A stretch of DNA of 64,000 nucleotides from Phoronis australis (taxonomy: Eukaryota; Phoronida; Phoronidae), in assembly GCA_002633005.1 (NCBI GenBank), contig NMRA01000407.1:124001-188000 (forward strand), given 5' to 3'. The notes beneath the pieces were generated by a model, which worked only from the letters and a program-made list of their open reading frames with translations, was not told the DNA's origin and ran no database searches. A program made the translations under genes and the position numbers. Every line of letters begins with the position of its first letter. Positions within the stretch are counted from its first letter, which is position 1. Shown here piece by piece: positions 19,174-29,300 of the stretch.

Positions 19174-20734
19174 TTACGCCTGACAGCAAGCAATCATGTG
19201 CAGATACAATCTCCAGTGCAAAATCACAACTGCAGCACTAGTACAACGCTCTGCTCTCGGACGCCACCAAATGCAATCCAACTCAGCCCCCCCCCCCCCN
19301 CCCCCCCCAACAGATGCCAGAGTAAGGAAATTCTCAAAATCCGGGTCCCCTAAGCTACATTCAAAGGGAAGAGGAGCCCTCCCACTCTGGACTAGTTGGT
19401 CTAGGATGTACAAAAAGTCCGTCCTCCCAGGAAGCGTTTTTTCAAAGATAATAAAAATGTCATCCTCCGTCCGGCCAAGTCTTCCATAGGTTCCAAACGG
19501 AAGTCTAGGTAACCGTGCATTTGTACGAAATTCAATCGAGCCGTACAGCGAGGGCACTGTTGAAAAACCCTTCTCCTGCCGCTAGACTCCGTGAAAGAGT
19601 GGCGCTCCTTGTAAATGCCCTCCGGCAACTTATCTTGAGAGTCCGCCTGGTTCTCTTCTAATTCCAAGGCCTGACAGGCCCCCACCAGCTCCTTGGGACC
19701 AGCCTCTATAGGGTCCTTAGGAACAGCCTCCACCATCTCCTTGGGAACAGCTTCTGGGGAGCAGCTTCCACTGACTCCTGGGGATCAGCTTCACCTGACT
19801 CCGTCACACTATCCCCAAACGACATCTCCATATCCTCTAGCACAAGTTCGGCCGCTCTATCCTGCTGGGATGGAGGGCTCTGCGATGCGCCCTCTGCAGA
19901 TTCAGGAAAGGCATGGTAGTAGATGTCTCTCTCAGCTCTACGAGCTAGGGCTGGTGACTCCCCGCATCGTCAATCACATCTGCCACACTTGCATCGGCGA
20001 CCTCCAACTCCGGTACGGGAGCCTCTACAGGCACTGTTGTCACGATGCCGGAAGCGTCAGAGGCAACGCACACGCTTAATATCTGCCGATTCCTCGACTG
20101 TTGAGGTTCTTGTCAAGGTCGGATTAGGCCACGACGAGCCAAGCTGGTTCTTGCAAGGTGGAGAGCCAACAGCTGAGTGATGGCCGACTCCACATCTACT
20201 ACAGCTACCGTGGCGACTCTTAGGCCCTCGATATAATCCGCTTCACCCCTCCCCTCTGCCGTCTTATAGAGTTCAAAAATAATACTTGTAACGTCACTGC
20301 ACGAAGATGAGTACGTGGAAACCTACGAATTTACACGAAATTTGTCCATAATTACCTTTCTATCGCCTCTATTTTGCGTCCCGACGTCTGTGCCTTTGTT
20401 TTCGCCAATTTTGCTCTCAATTCGCGACTAGTTAAACCGGAGTAAGACATGGTTTTTACATCAAAATAAACTCATTTTTCACACTGACAATTGAGCTACA
20501 TCCGGGAATTGTAAACAATCCACAACCGTAAGCGTTGCGCCACCTGTTGGGTAGCGAAATGCGCTTGACCGTCCCATTGCTCGCTTCTTTAAGAGTTCGA
20601 GACTTTGTGGAGCAAGTCTTTAAGAAGGCTTTGTCCAGGAATGCCTTCACTTTATTAAATTTTTCTCTCACCCATGATGGCTTGTGACTAATAAAATCAG
20701 TCTCTCCCTCCTCATCAGAGGCGGTGAATTTCAC
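19174..20734 (-). pseudogene. Broken SAP-domain mobile-element-like gene
   Basis: Minus-strand coding remnants in several frames. A clean first exon at 20356-20450 starts ATG and encodes MSYSGLTSRELRAKLAKTKA followed by SGRKIEAIER, a good match to the helix-loop-helix SAP DNA-binding motif (L-x-ELxxxL...SGxKxExxxR), ending at donor gtaatt. Further on are a frame with an acidic, repetitive linker (EAVPKDPIEAGPKELVGA), a Cys pair (FQQCPRC) and, after a frame change, GRTEDDIFIIFEKTLPGRTD. Upstream at 20456-20734 a separate open stretch reads FISHKPSWVREKFNKVKAFL. Stops and frameshifts separate these parts, and a poly-G/C run with an N at 19300 breaks the assembly. SAP domains occur in chromatin proteins and in some transposon proteins; the class is undetermined. 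Confidence 0.4.
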
Positions 20735-21448
20735 AGATGATAACTGTTTTATCTGTGCACGCTTCTATGGCGGCCAATAACTTTCTGTGTCCAGCACTTT
20801 CAGACTTCGCTTCGCTTTCTGTAAAAAGAAAAGAACAAACAATTCACCGTTCTTTACTTACTTCATTTATCAACGAAAACAATTGGCAACTGCATGATTT
20901 TACTTGTTAACACATTCGCAATTACCTGTTCTGCAATTGGTTGTGGCCTTTCATAAGTCTTTCAAACCAACAATTGATTGGCTAAAGGTGGTGTTTTTTC
21001 ACTGAAACATGGTGTTTTTGGGCTGTTAAATAAAATATCAGTTTAGGTGAACTTTGTTAGCATTTCACAAGAACGTTTCAAATGTCAATAGATGGGCTGA
21101 TCAGGTGGGTTTGAAAAACTGAATTTAACTATTACAACATTTTCGGAAATTAACAGACTTGCATGCATGAACAGTCTGTAAGTCTGCTTCACCTCAGGTA
21201 ATATTAAATGGAATTGTCAAAATACAATGGAAATACAGCTTTAACTTCAAGGGGATTGATGGGACTTGCTGATACAAATCATTTATTGAGTTTCTCATGT
21301 CGATTGTAAATTTGCTATACAGTGTTAGTCCCGACGATCGAAGTGTTTTTTAGGATTTCGAAAAGACGTATAAAAGCCAATCATGCATTCTGCAATATTT
21401 AATCGAACCTGCTTAAATGAAAATTGATATAATTATATCAGAAAATAA

Positions 21449-22300
21449 TTCTCGATTCTCTTCTCAAATGACTGTGTACAACTAATAAACGAGCCCACAC
21501 GATTAGCAGAGTATTCACATTCTTCCCTTGATTTATGTATTACGAACAATCTCGGATTAATTGAATCCACTTCTGTGAGGCCTCCCATTTTTAACTCAGA
21601 CCACCACGTTATAGAAACAACATTCACACTCAACTGCGTACCTAAAGAACGTGACATCCTCAAAAAGATCTGAAATTACAACCTCATTGACATGGACAAA
21701 CTGCACACTGACATAACGACATTTAACTGGACTGAAATACTTAACAAAAGTGACATTAATGACACAGTCTCAACATTAACACAGTCTCTCTACAACAAAC
21801 TAAATAATAATATCCCATCAACAATGAAAACAATAAAAGAACAAACCGTGGTTTAACAATAACATTAAGTCTGAAATAAATAGAAGAATTAAACTGTACA
21901 GCTCGTTCAGAAAATCAAATAACCCTTGCACGTTTAAGTGCTACAAAGAACAGAGCAAGAGTATTGGAGAACTAATTAACATCAACAATGTCTCCGAAAA
22001 ATCTACCGAATATTACCGAATATTGGGATATAGTAAACAAAATACGGGGACAGGTAAAGCAATCATCATAAGTTACTTTTAGAATACTTCACATCCAAGA
22101 GTCACATTGCACCAACAACAAACTTTCCCGAATTTCCAAACAAAACATTGGAACACCTCTCTGACCTACAAGCCCAACCATCCCAAAACCGAAAACTACT
22201 AGAAAACATTGACGGAAACAAAAATGACGTTACCATTCTCATAACCAATAAAATGATCAAAATAATAGCAAAAGAGCTTACAGTTCCTCTCAAGGGACAT
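21449..22300 (+). mobile_element. LINE fragment: end of endonuclease and linker
   Basis: The frame from 21449 reads FSNDCVQLINEPTRLAEYSH, then SSLDLCITNN and FNSDHHVIETTF. This is the typical C-terminal part of the apurinic endonuclease of jockey/CR1-type non-LTR retrotransposons, including the catalytic SDH motif. A TGA at 21671 interrupts it, then NWTEIL continues in frame; after a frame change comes KPWFNNNIKSEINRRIKLYS, the usual spacer before reverse transcriptase. No RT motif (YxDD) was found, so it is truncated and inactive. Confidence 0.8.
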
Positions 22301-23382
22301 GTTTTTCAATACTCATATGTACATGCAGCTAGTGATGTGTACAATTTCTTGCATATTCTTATGAGGTAAATAGAATTACCCAGCAGTAGCGCACAGCCAA
22401 AACAGGCAGCCCATCCGATTTGAGGCCGATCGATCAGCGTCGAAAATGCGAGTAACGTGTAGAAAATGTAGTTGTATCATTTTGTAATTAAAGGATAATT
22501 AGTAAACAGGACATATATTATATCACTGGAAAGTGTTTGAAATGAGCTTTAACTGGATTTTCAAAAAGAGCATGTATTGTTTGGGATCTGGTTAGTTAAA
22601 TTCACAAGCTATTTTGACCTAGGGCACCAATTCTAACAGGCTTATCTCTGTGTACTTGGGCTACCTACTTTCTACAACTACGCTATCTCGCGAATTAGTT
22701 TCACGAGCTCCTCATTGAATGCCTACAATGTATGTTCATCTGTTGCAACATGTACCCAGAAATATCATTTTCGTTCTTTCCATTGTGATACATGTATGTC
22801 ATGCGCAAAGTAATTTGTATTGCACCATAGCTGACACATCCTGAATTCCATCGGTACTCTTCGGAAACGATGTTTTCACCCACTGCAGTGCTTCTCAAGG
22901 ACGGTTTCTCAGCCTCGTTTTAAATGTGATTATTTTATACCAGTGTTGGTCTTTCGAATAGCGAATAGTTATTATTGGTTGCACGTTGCCGAAGAAGTTG
23001 GTAAAATAGCGATTCGTATTGGCGCTGTCTAGAATACTGAGAGCGAGTAAGACCATATTTTGAGATGTGGCAAACTCAAACGTGTTCACTCTTGTTTCTA
23101 CAAACATAATATAATACATTTGTATTCACATGATGAGGGCGAATGGTTAGCATTAGATTATGATGTTGAAAACGTAAGAGGTGAATTGATTCTTTTGGTT
23201 GACTAAAACAGAGCTCTATCAACATGCGAAAGTCGATGTAGTTCATCTTTCGCTGTCGTGTGTTTCTGATATTCGTGAATAATAAACTTAAGTCTAGTTT
23301 TACTGCTTTACATGACTATGCCGTGAAAAAGTGGTAAGTTGCGCTCTGATTAGGCTTATCAGGGTGTCATTGGCCAATAAAG
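22301..23382. other. Intergenic, no gene seen
   Basis: Unique-looking AT-rich sequence. I see no domain-bearing ORF, repeat structure or RNA gene. Confidence 0.4.
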
Positions 23383-23559
23383 TTACCGTAAACTCGCGGG
23401 TTAACTCCCATGTTCGGATAATCACCCATCCCCGACATTTTGTCAATTTTCGGTTTAAACGCCCACTGCTTGGGTAATGACCCCCCCCCCCCCCCCCCNC
23501 CCCGTCCCAGTGTTTCCCAATTTAAACGCCTAGGGCGTTAACCCGCGAGTTTTCGGTAA
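23383..23559. mobile_element. 177-bp hairpin MITE with poly-C core
   Basis: The ends TTACCGTAAACTCGCGGG and, inverted, TTACCGAAAACTCGCGGG continue to GTTAAC, giving 22 of 23 matching bases. The inner part also pairs (GTTTAAACGCCC and GGGCGTT). A poly-C tract with an N at 23499 sits in the loop. Non-coding and non-autonomous. Confidence 0.8.
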
Positions 23560-23869
23560 CAGATGTCCCGGTTCGAACTCTGATCCGGACAGAAGTCTTC
23601 AGAGACTTAACTGTAGGTCACGTGACGTGCCAACGCATGGCGGTCATGAAAACTAAAAATTCTTACTTATTCACAGTAGTTCGTAAAGTTGTTGCTTGTT
23701 TGTGTCAGAGCAGTAATTGTGGTTACTGCATTGGTTTCTTTTTTGTTATGTGTGATGTTTAGTTATTGAATAAATCTGTTCTTCAAAGTGTTGACTTTTA
23801 TTCTTTAGGACACAACTTGGAATGGCTATACCTACCATCCGTCACAAAGCCCTCTCGAATGTACGGTGA

Positions 23870-24425
23870 TTGGATCGGTCTAAAATTTTTATACTTAATT
23901 ATATTTGCTTTCAATTAACATATAATTTGTTATTGTTTGATAGCAGGTTGACATTCTACAATTTGACTGGTCACGGCGTTTCGTTTTGTTTGCTGAGCAT
24001 GGACACTAGCAAAAACGAATTGCCAGTTTCGTGTAAGACATCGGAGTACGGGACTAGCCGAGATCTATGTTTTTTGCGGTAAGTTGTCCAAATCAGGAGT
24101 TAAGTTTCTATATAGCACGTGGGTTTATGCAGCTTGAAATGGCTGTTTCGGATAATTGATTTATGCTTAAACACAACGATATAGTCTATCATGCCTGACG
24201 TGTTGTTTGTTAAACATTTTACCTTCACACAACTATCAGTTGACCCAAGGCACGTGCAAAAGTGTTTCGTGCGCACAGTCGAGAATGATATGGCACCTAA
24301 TTGGCGGATTTCAATGGAACTTGATCGCCATGTATATGGTAAGAATATCCCAGCACAATTTGATCAAGTTTGAGCTGACTAGAATGCTGCAACATCTCCG
24401 CGTGGCCCTTAGAAACATCGTATGA
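23870..24425 (+). other. Two candidate coding stretches, unsupported
   Basis: An ORF ending MDTSKNELPVSCKTSEYGTS RDLCFLR runs into a consensus donor (gtaagttg at 24080). A second open stretch at 24191-24341 (MPDVLFVKHFTFTQ...) also ends at gtaaga. They could be exons of an unknown gene. I recognise no family, and codon support is weak. Confidence 0.2.
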
Positions 24426-24601
24426 AATGCACCGTGGGCGCATGTCTACGCCCGAACTTTGCACTTGTATCATTAAATAAGGTATATGGTGTCAGAGTGA
24501 TCCACTAACCAGCAAAAGCATAGCAGCGGTTGGGCCCCGATGAGCGTATTGTAGACACTATTGCTGCCACCATGAAAACGTATTTTACCCGAGCATTTAC
24601 G

Positions 24602-24717
24602 TAGTTCCAATAAAGTATTTGACACAGCAAATCTTATATTCTGTGTTTGTTCCGCGTCTGAAATATTTCAAGAAACGATAAGATTTGCTGTCAGTGTCAA
24701 ATACTTTAATGGAACTA
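24602..24717. mobile_element. 116-bp fold-back MITE
   Basis: A near-palindrome: TAGTTCCAATAAAGTATTTG then ACACAGCAAATCTTAT on the left is mirrored by ATAAGATTTGCTGTCAGTGT then CAAATACTTTAATGGAACTA on the right, with about 40 bases of loop. The right arm has a small insertion (TCAGTG against CACAG). Non-coding. Confidence 0.8.
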
Positions 24718-25230
24718 ACTAAACTACAAACAATAACACTGATATAGAGGATTCGTCAATCTATAAACATTACCAAATAAGGTATCGGATATTGCCAATA
24801 AACAAGACTACTCTCAGAAAACATGAAGTCAGATGCACTAATCATTCCAAGAAGATGTCGTCACTTCCTATGGTCTGCACGCAGTGCATATGAATCAGAC
24901 AAGGACACTACAGAGGTGAAGAACGGAAGGTGTTTTTTCACGGTTAGGTTTTGTGGGCTTAAAATTTTGGAGTGTTCACGTCATGGAACTTTACCCGTGG
25001 TATTCTTTTCTTAGTGTCAATCACATGAAGTGTTCTGTCACATCAAGCTCATTGCGAGAACATCCGAGCGACTTTAGCTAAAACGTGTCTCTAATGCGAC
25101 ACCGTCTATGCCGATTGCACAATGCATAATCAATTCCCAGTAACTAGGGTGAGGAATACAAGATTTCTTGTCCCACGCTTCTCAAAAATAGCATTAGTTT
25201 TAGCACTTGTTGTTTACGTAGACTAGTCAA

Positions 25231-25387
25231 ATGGCGGATTTAGAAGGGGGCCAAGTGGGCCATCGCCCTCCCCCTAAAAGTCTCCCAGATTACATTTGGC
25301 AGTTCGGGGGTGCGAATGTCTGACGACCAAAATCCTGGGTATAACTCCGCCGTTCCCCCCAACTCAAAATCCTGGATCCAGCCCTGA
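25231..25387 (+). repeat. Short GC-rich repeat (GGCGGATTTAG family)
   Basis: It runs from GGCGGATTTAGAAGGGGGCC to CAAAATCCTGGATCCAGCCC. An inverted copy is at 51492-51645, and related pieces are near 33520-33670, 51657 and 52490-52555. About 155 bp, non-coding, with ends rich in G and C runs. Confidence 0.7.
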
Positions 25388-26114
25388 TTCTAGAGCTTGG
25401 GTCAAATCTCATACTGGGTCTGGTGTCCAGCAATAACCAACTGCTAGTTCCTCTCAAGCCACAAACTTAGACAGGTAAGGATCAACTTAACACCGATTTT
25501 GTAACCGTAAGCGATATAAATCGATGTTAATTTCAGCACAAGGCGAGTTCGTTGCAGCTTAAAGAAGGTGAATGACACGTTTGATACAAAATTACGTTTT
25601 TTGAATTCTCGGTTACGTGGATACATGTAAATATAATAATACTTTCATTACATCTGGCTGAAGAATAATTGTCGCGCCTCCGTGGTCTAAACTGAATTGA
25701 CTGGACATTTGACCAAAGCCAACAGTCTGTATAGCTCCTATTCCAGTTAACGCATAAGTTAACAACGGGCGCCTCAGATTTTTCGCCGTGTCCAACCGAC
25801 TAAAAGCATGGGAGATGAGTGGCTTTTGTCTCAGTACGAGGTAAGTCGCTCGCAGTGTATTACGTCATTCACATTGATCTTACTGAACTAATAATGAGAG
25901 CCCACACAGCAGATCTGGAAAGTTAGAAATGTGTGCTATGGTTGAAAATCTTATGTGAGTGATTTAGTCCAAACTCACGACTGTAACAGTTTCTATCGAT
26001 CACAAAAATTAGGCAAGGCAGACGTCGCTGACCTCTACGGTCGTGCATTCGATCCTGTGGATGTGTTGAAGATGGACGACATGGCACTTCGTCCATGTTT
26101 CAAATACAGGTTTG
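25388..26114. other. 3' flank of the phosphodiesterase gene
   Basis: Presumably includes the 3' UTR of the minus-strand gene ending at 26115. No clear AATAAA on that strand was found nearby. A 35-codon plus-strand open stretch at about 26000-26108 is unassigned. Confidence 0.35.
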
Positions 26115-26360
26115 TCAACTGAGCACACAGAATTTGCTGTCGCTTTCTTTTCCCTTAACGTCTTCTCCAGGTCCGTCATCTTTGTGGTGAGGTAAGCTTC
26201 TGCTAGAGCTGTTGGCAGTTGCCTTGGGTTTCATTGGAGAATTGCTGTGTCGGCCGTTCTTAGAGCTCATCTTCTCGTCATTAGTTTTGTCGATTTGTTC
26301 TACCTGTTTCTGCAGATCTTCTATAGAAGGTGCGCTCCCCGATATACTCGTTAGCCCTGC
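26115..26360 (-). CDS. PDE terminal exon with CAAX box
   Basis: It encodes a polar tail ([19 protein letters not shown], then Ser/Lys/Asp-rich sequence) ending [11 protein letters not shown] before TGA. CVLS is a classical farnesylation box, the same as in H-Ras. The acceptor is tacttacag, phase 0. Confidence 0.9.
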   Translation of the reverse strand, partial: AGLTSISGSAPSIEDLQKQVEQIDKTNDEKMSSKNGRHSNSPMKPKATANSSSRSLPHHKDDGPGEDVKGKESDSKFCVLS

Positions 26361-29300
26361 CTGTAAGTAAAGAATACACACGTGGTATGCCTTCAAAGTG
26401 AAAGCCTACACAAGACGATTCTTCCAACGTCGAGATTAGTCTTGTAGATCATACGAGGACTACACCAATAGGCCAGAAGGTTTACATTTTGGAACAACCG
26501 CGGTTGCCATCATTTAATCATGGGCGCGCACCACAGGGGGCTGGGGGAGCTATAGCCCCCCCCCCTTATTCAGATGCCGCCCATGGGCATGGGTGGCGCG
26601 CACCATAGGGGGCTGAGGAGCTACAGCCCCCTACTTATTTCAGTGCTGCGTCACCCATATTAATGTACATCCCCACAAATGAACTTCGTTGGAATAAACC
26701 ATTTTTAAGGACAGCACTGCTGACTATTTGATGTTCATTTTTGACAAGGTCGTGGTAATCTTTTAGCAAAAATGGATAATTGATAGCTTACATCATTTTG
26801 GGTATTGCTGCAGCTGCTCTCGGCGTGCTGCTGTTTCTCCTGCTCCTGCTGTTCCCTGAAGAGATCCATCTGCTTCTGTAGTACTATGCTGATCTTCTTC
26901 TGTTGCACAGATTCTGACCCAAGGTGCTCTGAAATTAGTCGAAGAGGCTATATACACTCTATCAGGCAATGAGATCAACTTTCCATTGAGGTCATTCGCA
27001 GCAATAGATCGATTTCAACGTGTTACTGTAGATGTCTGGGCCTGGAAAGAATGAATTTGTTATTGCTTGAGCCCTGCCGTTATAAGCCAACTTGAGCCCT
27101 GCCGTGATAAGCCAACTTGCAGAGCCTGGTTTCAACCAATAACGAACTGTCTTTCCAAGCTCAAAAGTTCACTCTAATTTAACCAGAGAACAATTTGCGA
27201 CACAATTTCTAACGGCAAATGACCAAAAATTACTTCTTCTTGATGTCGGAAGCGAGTTTATAGTCGCAGATGCGAATTTGAACATGCCGTCATATCTATT
27301 TTTGTGTCAATGCATTTAAAGCGACAATAAACAACCCTATCCACACAAAAATAGCTTAAGATGACTTATCATTGAGAAATTGGTCTCAAATTGTTAATTG
27401 ATGGAATCGGAAATGATTTCAGGGTTTCGAAAGAGCGGTTATTTCTTGAAACCAAGCTCTACTAGTCGGCTTGTCACGGCGTGTCATTTATGCATCGATC
27501 GTGATCTCTTTGAAGAGACAGAAATCATTTCTCAGTAAGGAATATTTCGACACCAATTTTATAGTGGTAAGTGGCCTGCGAAATTTTTAAACCTCGCCCA
27601 CTACCTCTCCACAGGCGCAAAAGGTAGTACTCGTCTGACTCATTGTAAGTCTATTACCATTACAGGCTTGGCCTGTCTCACGAAATCGGAATAAACAGTA
27701 AACGTCAAGACAAGTTAAGTCAAAGCCAGAAATCCGTAGCTTGCTCGGGAGTAGACTAGCGAAAGGCAACAAAAACAACTTTTGGCTTTTAGTAGTCAGA
27801 TGTCTGGCTTTTGGTTAAAACCAAAAGACAATAAACTGTTCGACAAAGAGACCCCATGCGCAACAGAACTACAGTACTTACGACTATTGTTCGGCCCCAT
27901 GCGCAACAGAACTACAGTACTTACGACCATTTTTCAGTTGTGGGTCAGGCATTGACTCGACGATGTCTGCTACCTCAGTCCAGTGAACTTTGTTTTCCTT
28001 AGCTGTCTCATAAACTGGACCCACTGCGGTTTTCACTTTCTTTAACATCTGTGTTTAAAACAATGTGAATTTATAATTAATCGGTGCACTATACCAGGAA
28101 TTACTTCTGTGAATTTGAAAGTTAATTCTCCTCAGTACATTAAATTTGTATCAAATTGCTTGGAATATTGCTGTGCAGCCACCTGATAATCTTGTAGTCA
28201 AAACTGCTTACAGAGAAGAGGCGGCACACAATAGCTTTCGTCAAGTTTACGACTCCTAACTTTACTAGAAACGGCAGCTTACCGAAGGATTGTCAATGGA
28301 CTAGTCGACTTTGGAATCAGTGCCGTCGCAAAGAATTTTAGTGAACTACTACAGACTGTCACGAGATCAAGCGGTATAGACCCTATTCACGCCGACAGGA
28401 GGCGCGTTCCAAAACGAGGCTCGCTACGATAGCTCTGTTAGCTTATCGGCATAGGAGTCTGTGTTTCAGTCCGTGTTGTTCCCCGAACGGCCAGAAAAAA
28501 ATACGTACACNTGGTTTAATTGTTGACACATTATTAAAATTCAATATCCAGGTTGGACTCGAAAGACCGGCTATTTAACTCACGCAATGTCTACTTTCGC
28601 TTTGTTTATCGCAGTGAGCCTCGCTTTGGATTTTAATGTCCGCCGCGTGAATAGAGTCTATGCGTGGGGTACGTTGCATCGTTCACGTGATCTTTAATAC
28701 CGGTATCCAAAAACGATACTGTCTCTGTGGTAATTACTGGTGACCAGAACGGCGTTTATTCAATTTAGTGACAATGTAAATGCAATACCCCCGCCCTAAA
28801 CTAGCACAGTAAAAACACTCACAAACACTGCAACACATATGTAACTACGTTGCAAAGACACCAAACACTTGAAAAATGGGGAAATTTCAGTGCTGGACGT
28901 GTTCCCCTTGTTCATTAACTCATGCGTACTTGACGTTTTGAATCTCCATTGATATATAGAGGAGAGTTCAATTTAGGACGGGCTTCATTGATGCACGCAT
29001 GACGCGTGTTGTTCAAATCTTTAGCAGTAATTGTTATTCAGGATTTCGACTAGGAATGTTTGGAATAAGAACCCGCGGCGTTCTGACAAAATTGTCACGG
29101 TTACTAAATTGGCCTCAAACTGTTCTTTCTCAGATAATAAATTATTTCAGGGATCGTTTCTCGAAGTGTCTTTAGTCAAACATGATTTGTCTTTTGGCTT
29201 TGACCTTTAGTCTCTTCTCGAGTGGGCAAAATACTTCTGTGTTTTGGCTTCGAGTTGTACTTCAGACAGATTTTTTGACTTTTTGAGCTAGTCTGATTTC

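Noticed and set aside
19069-20180. Several plus-strand ORFs opposite the SAP-domain region
   Set aside because: They are antisense to a coding-like minus frame and contain no recognisable motifs.
23560-23600. A B-box-like GGTTCGAACTC next to the MITE at 23383
   Set aside because: No A box or stem pairing at the right distance, even when the MITE is removed; not enough for a SINE call.
24191-24425. Candidate exon pair with a good donor at 24341
   Set aside because: Kept only as a weak feature: two overlapping frames are equally open and neither resembles a known protein.
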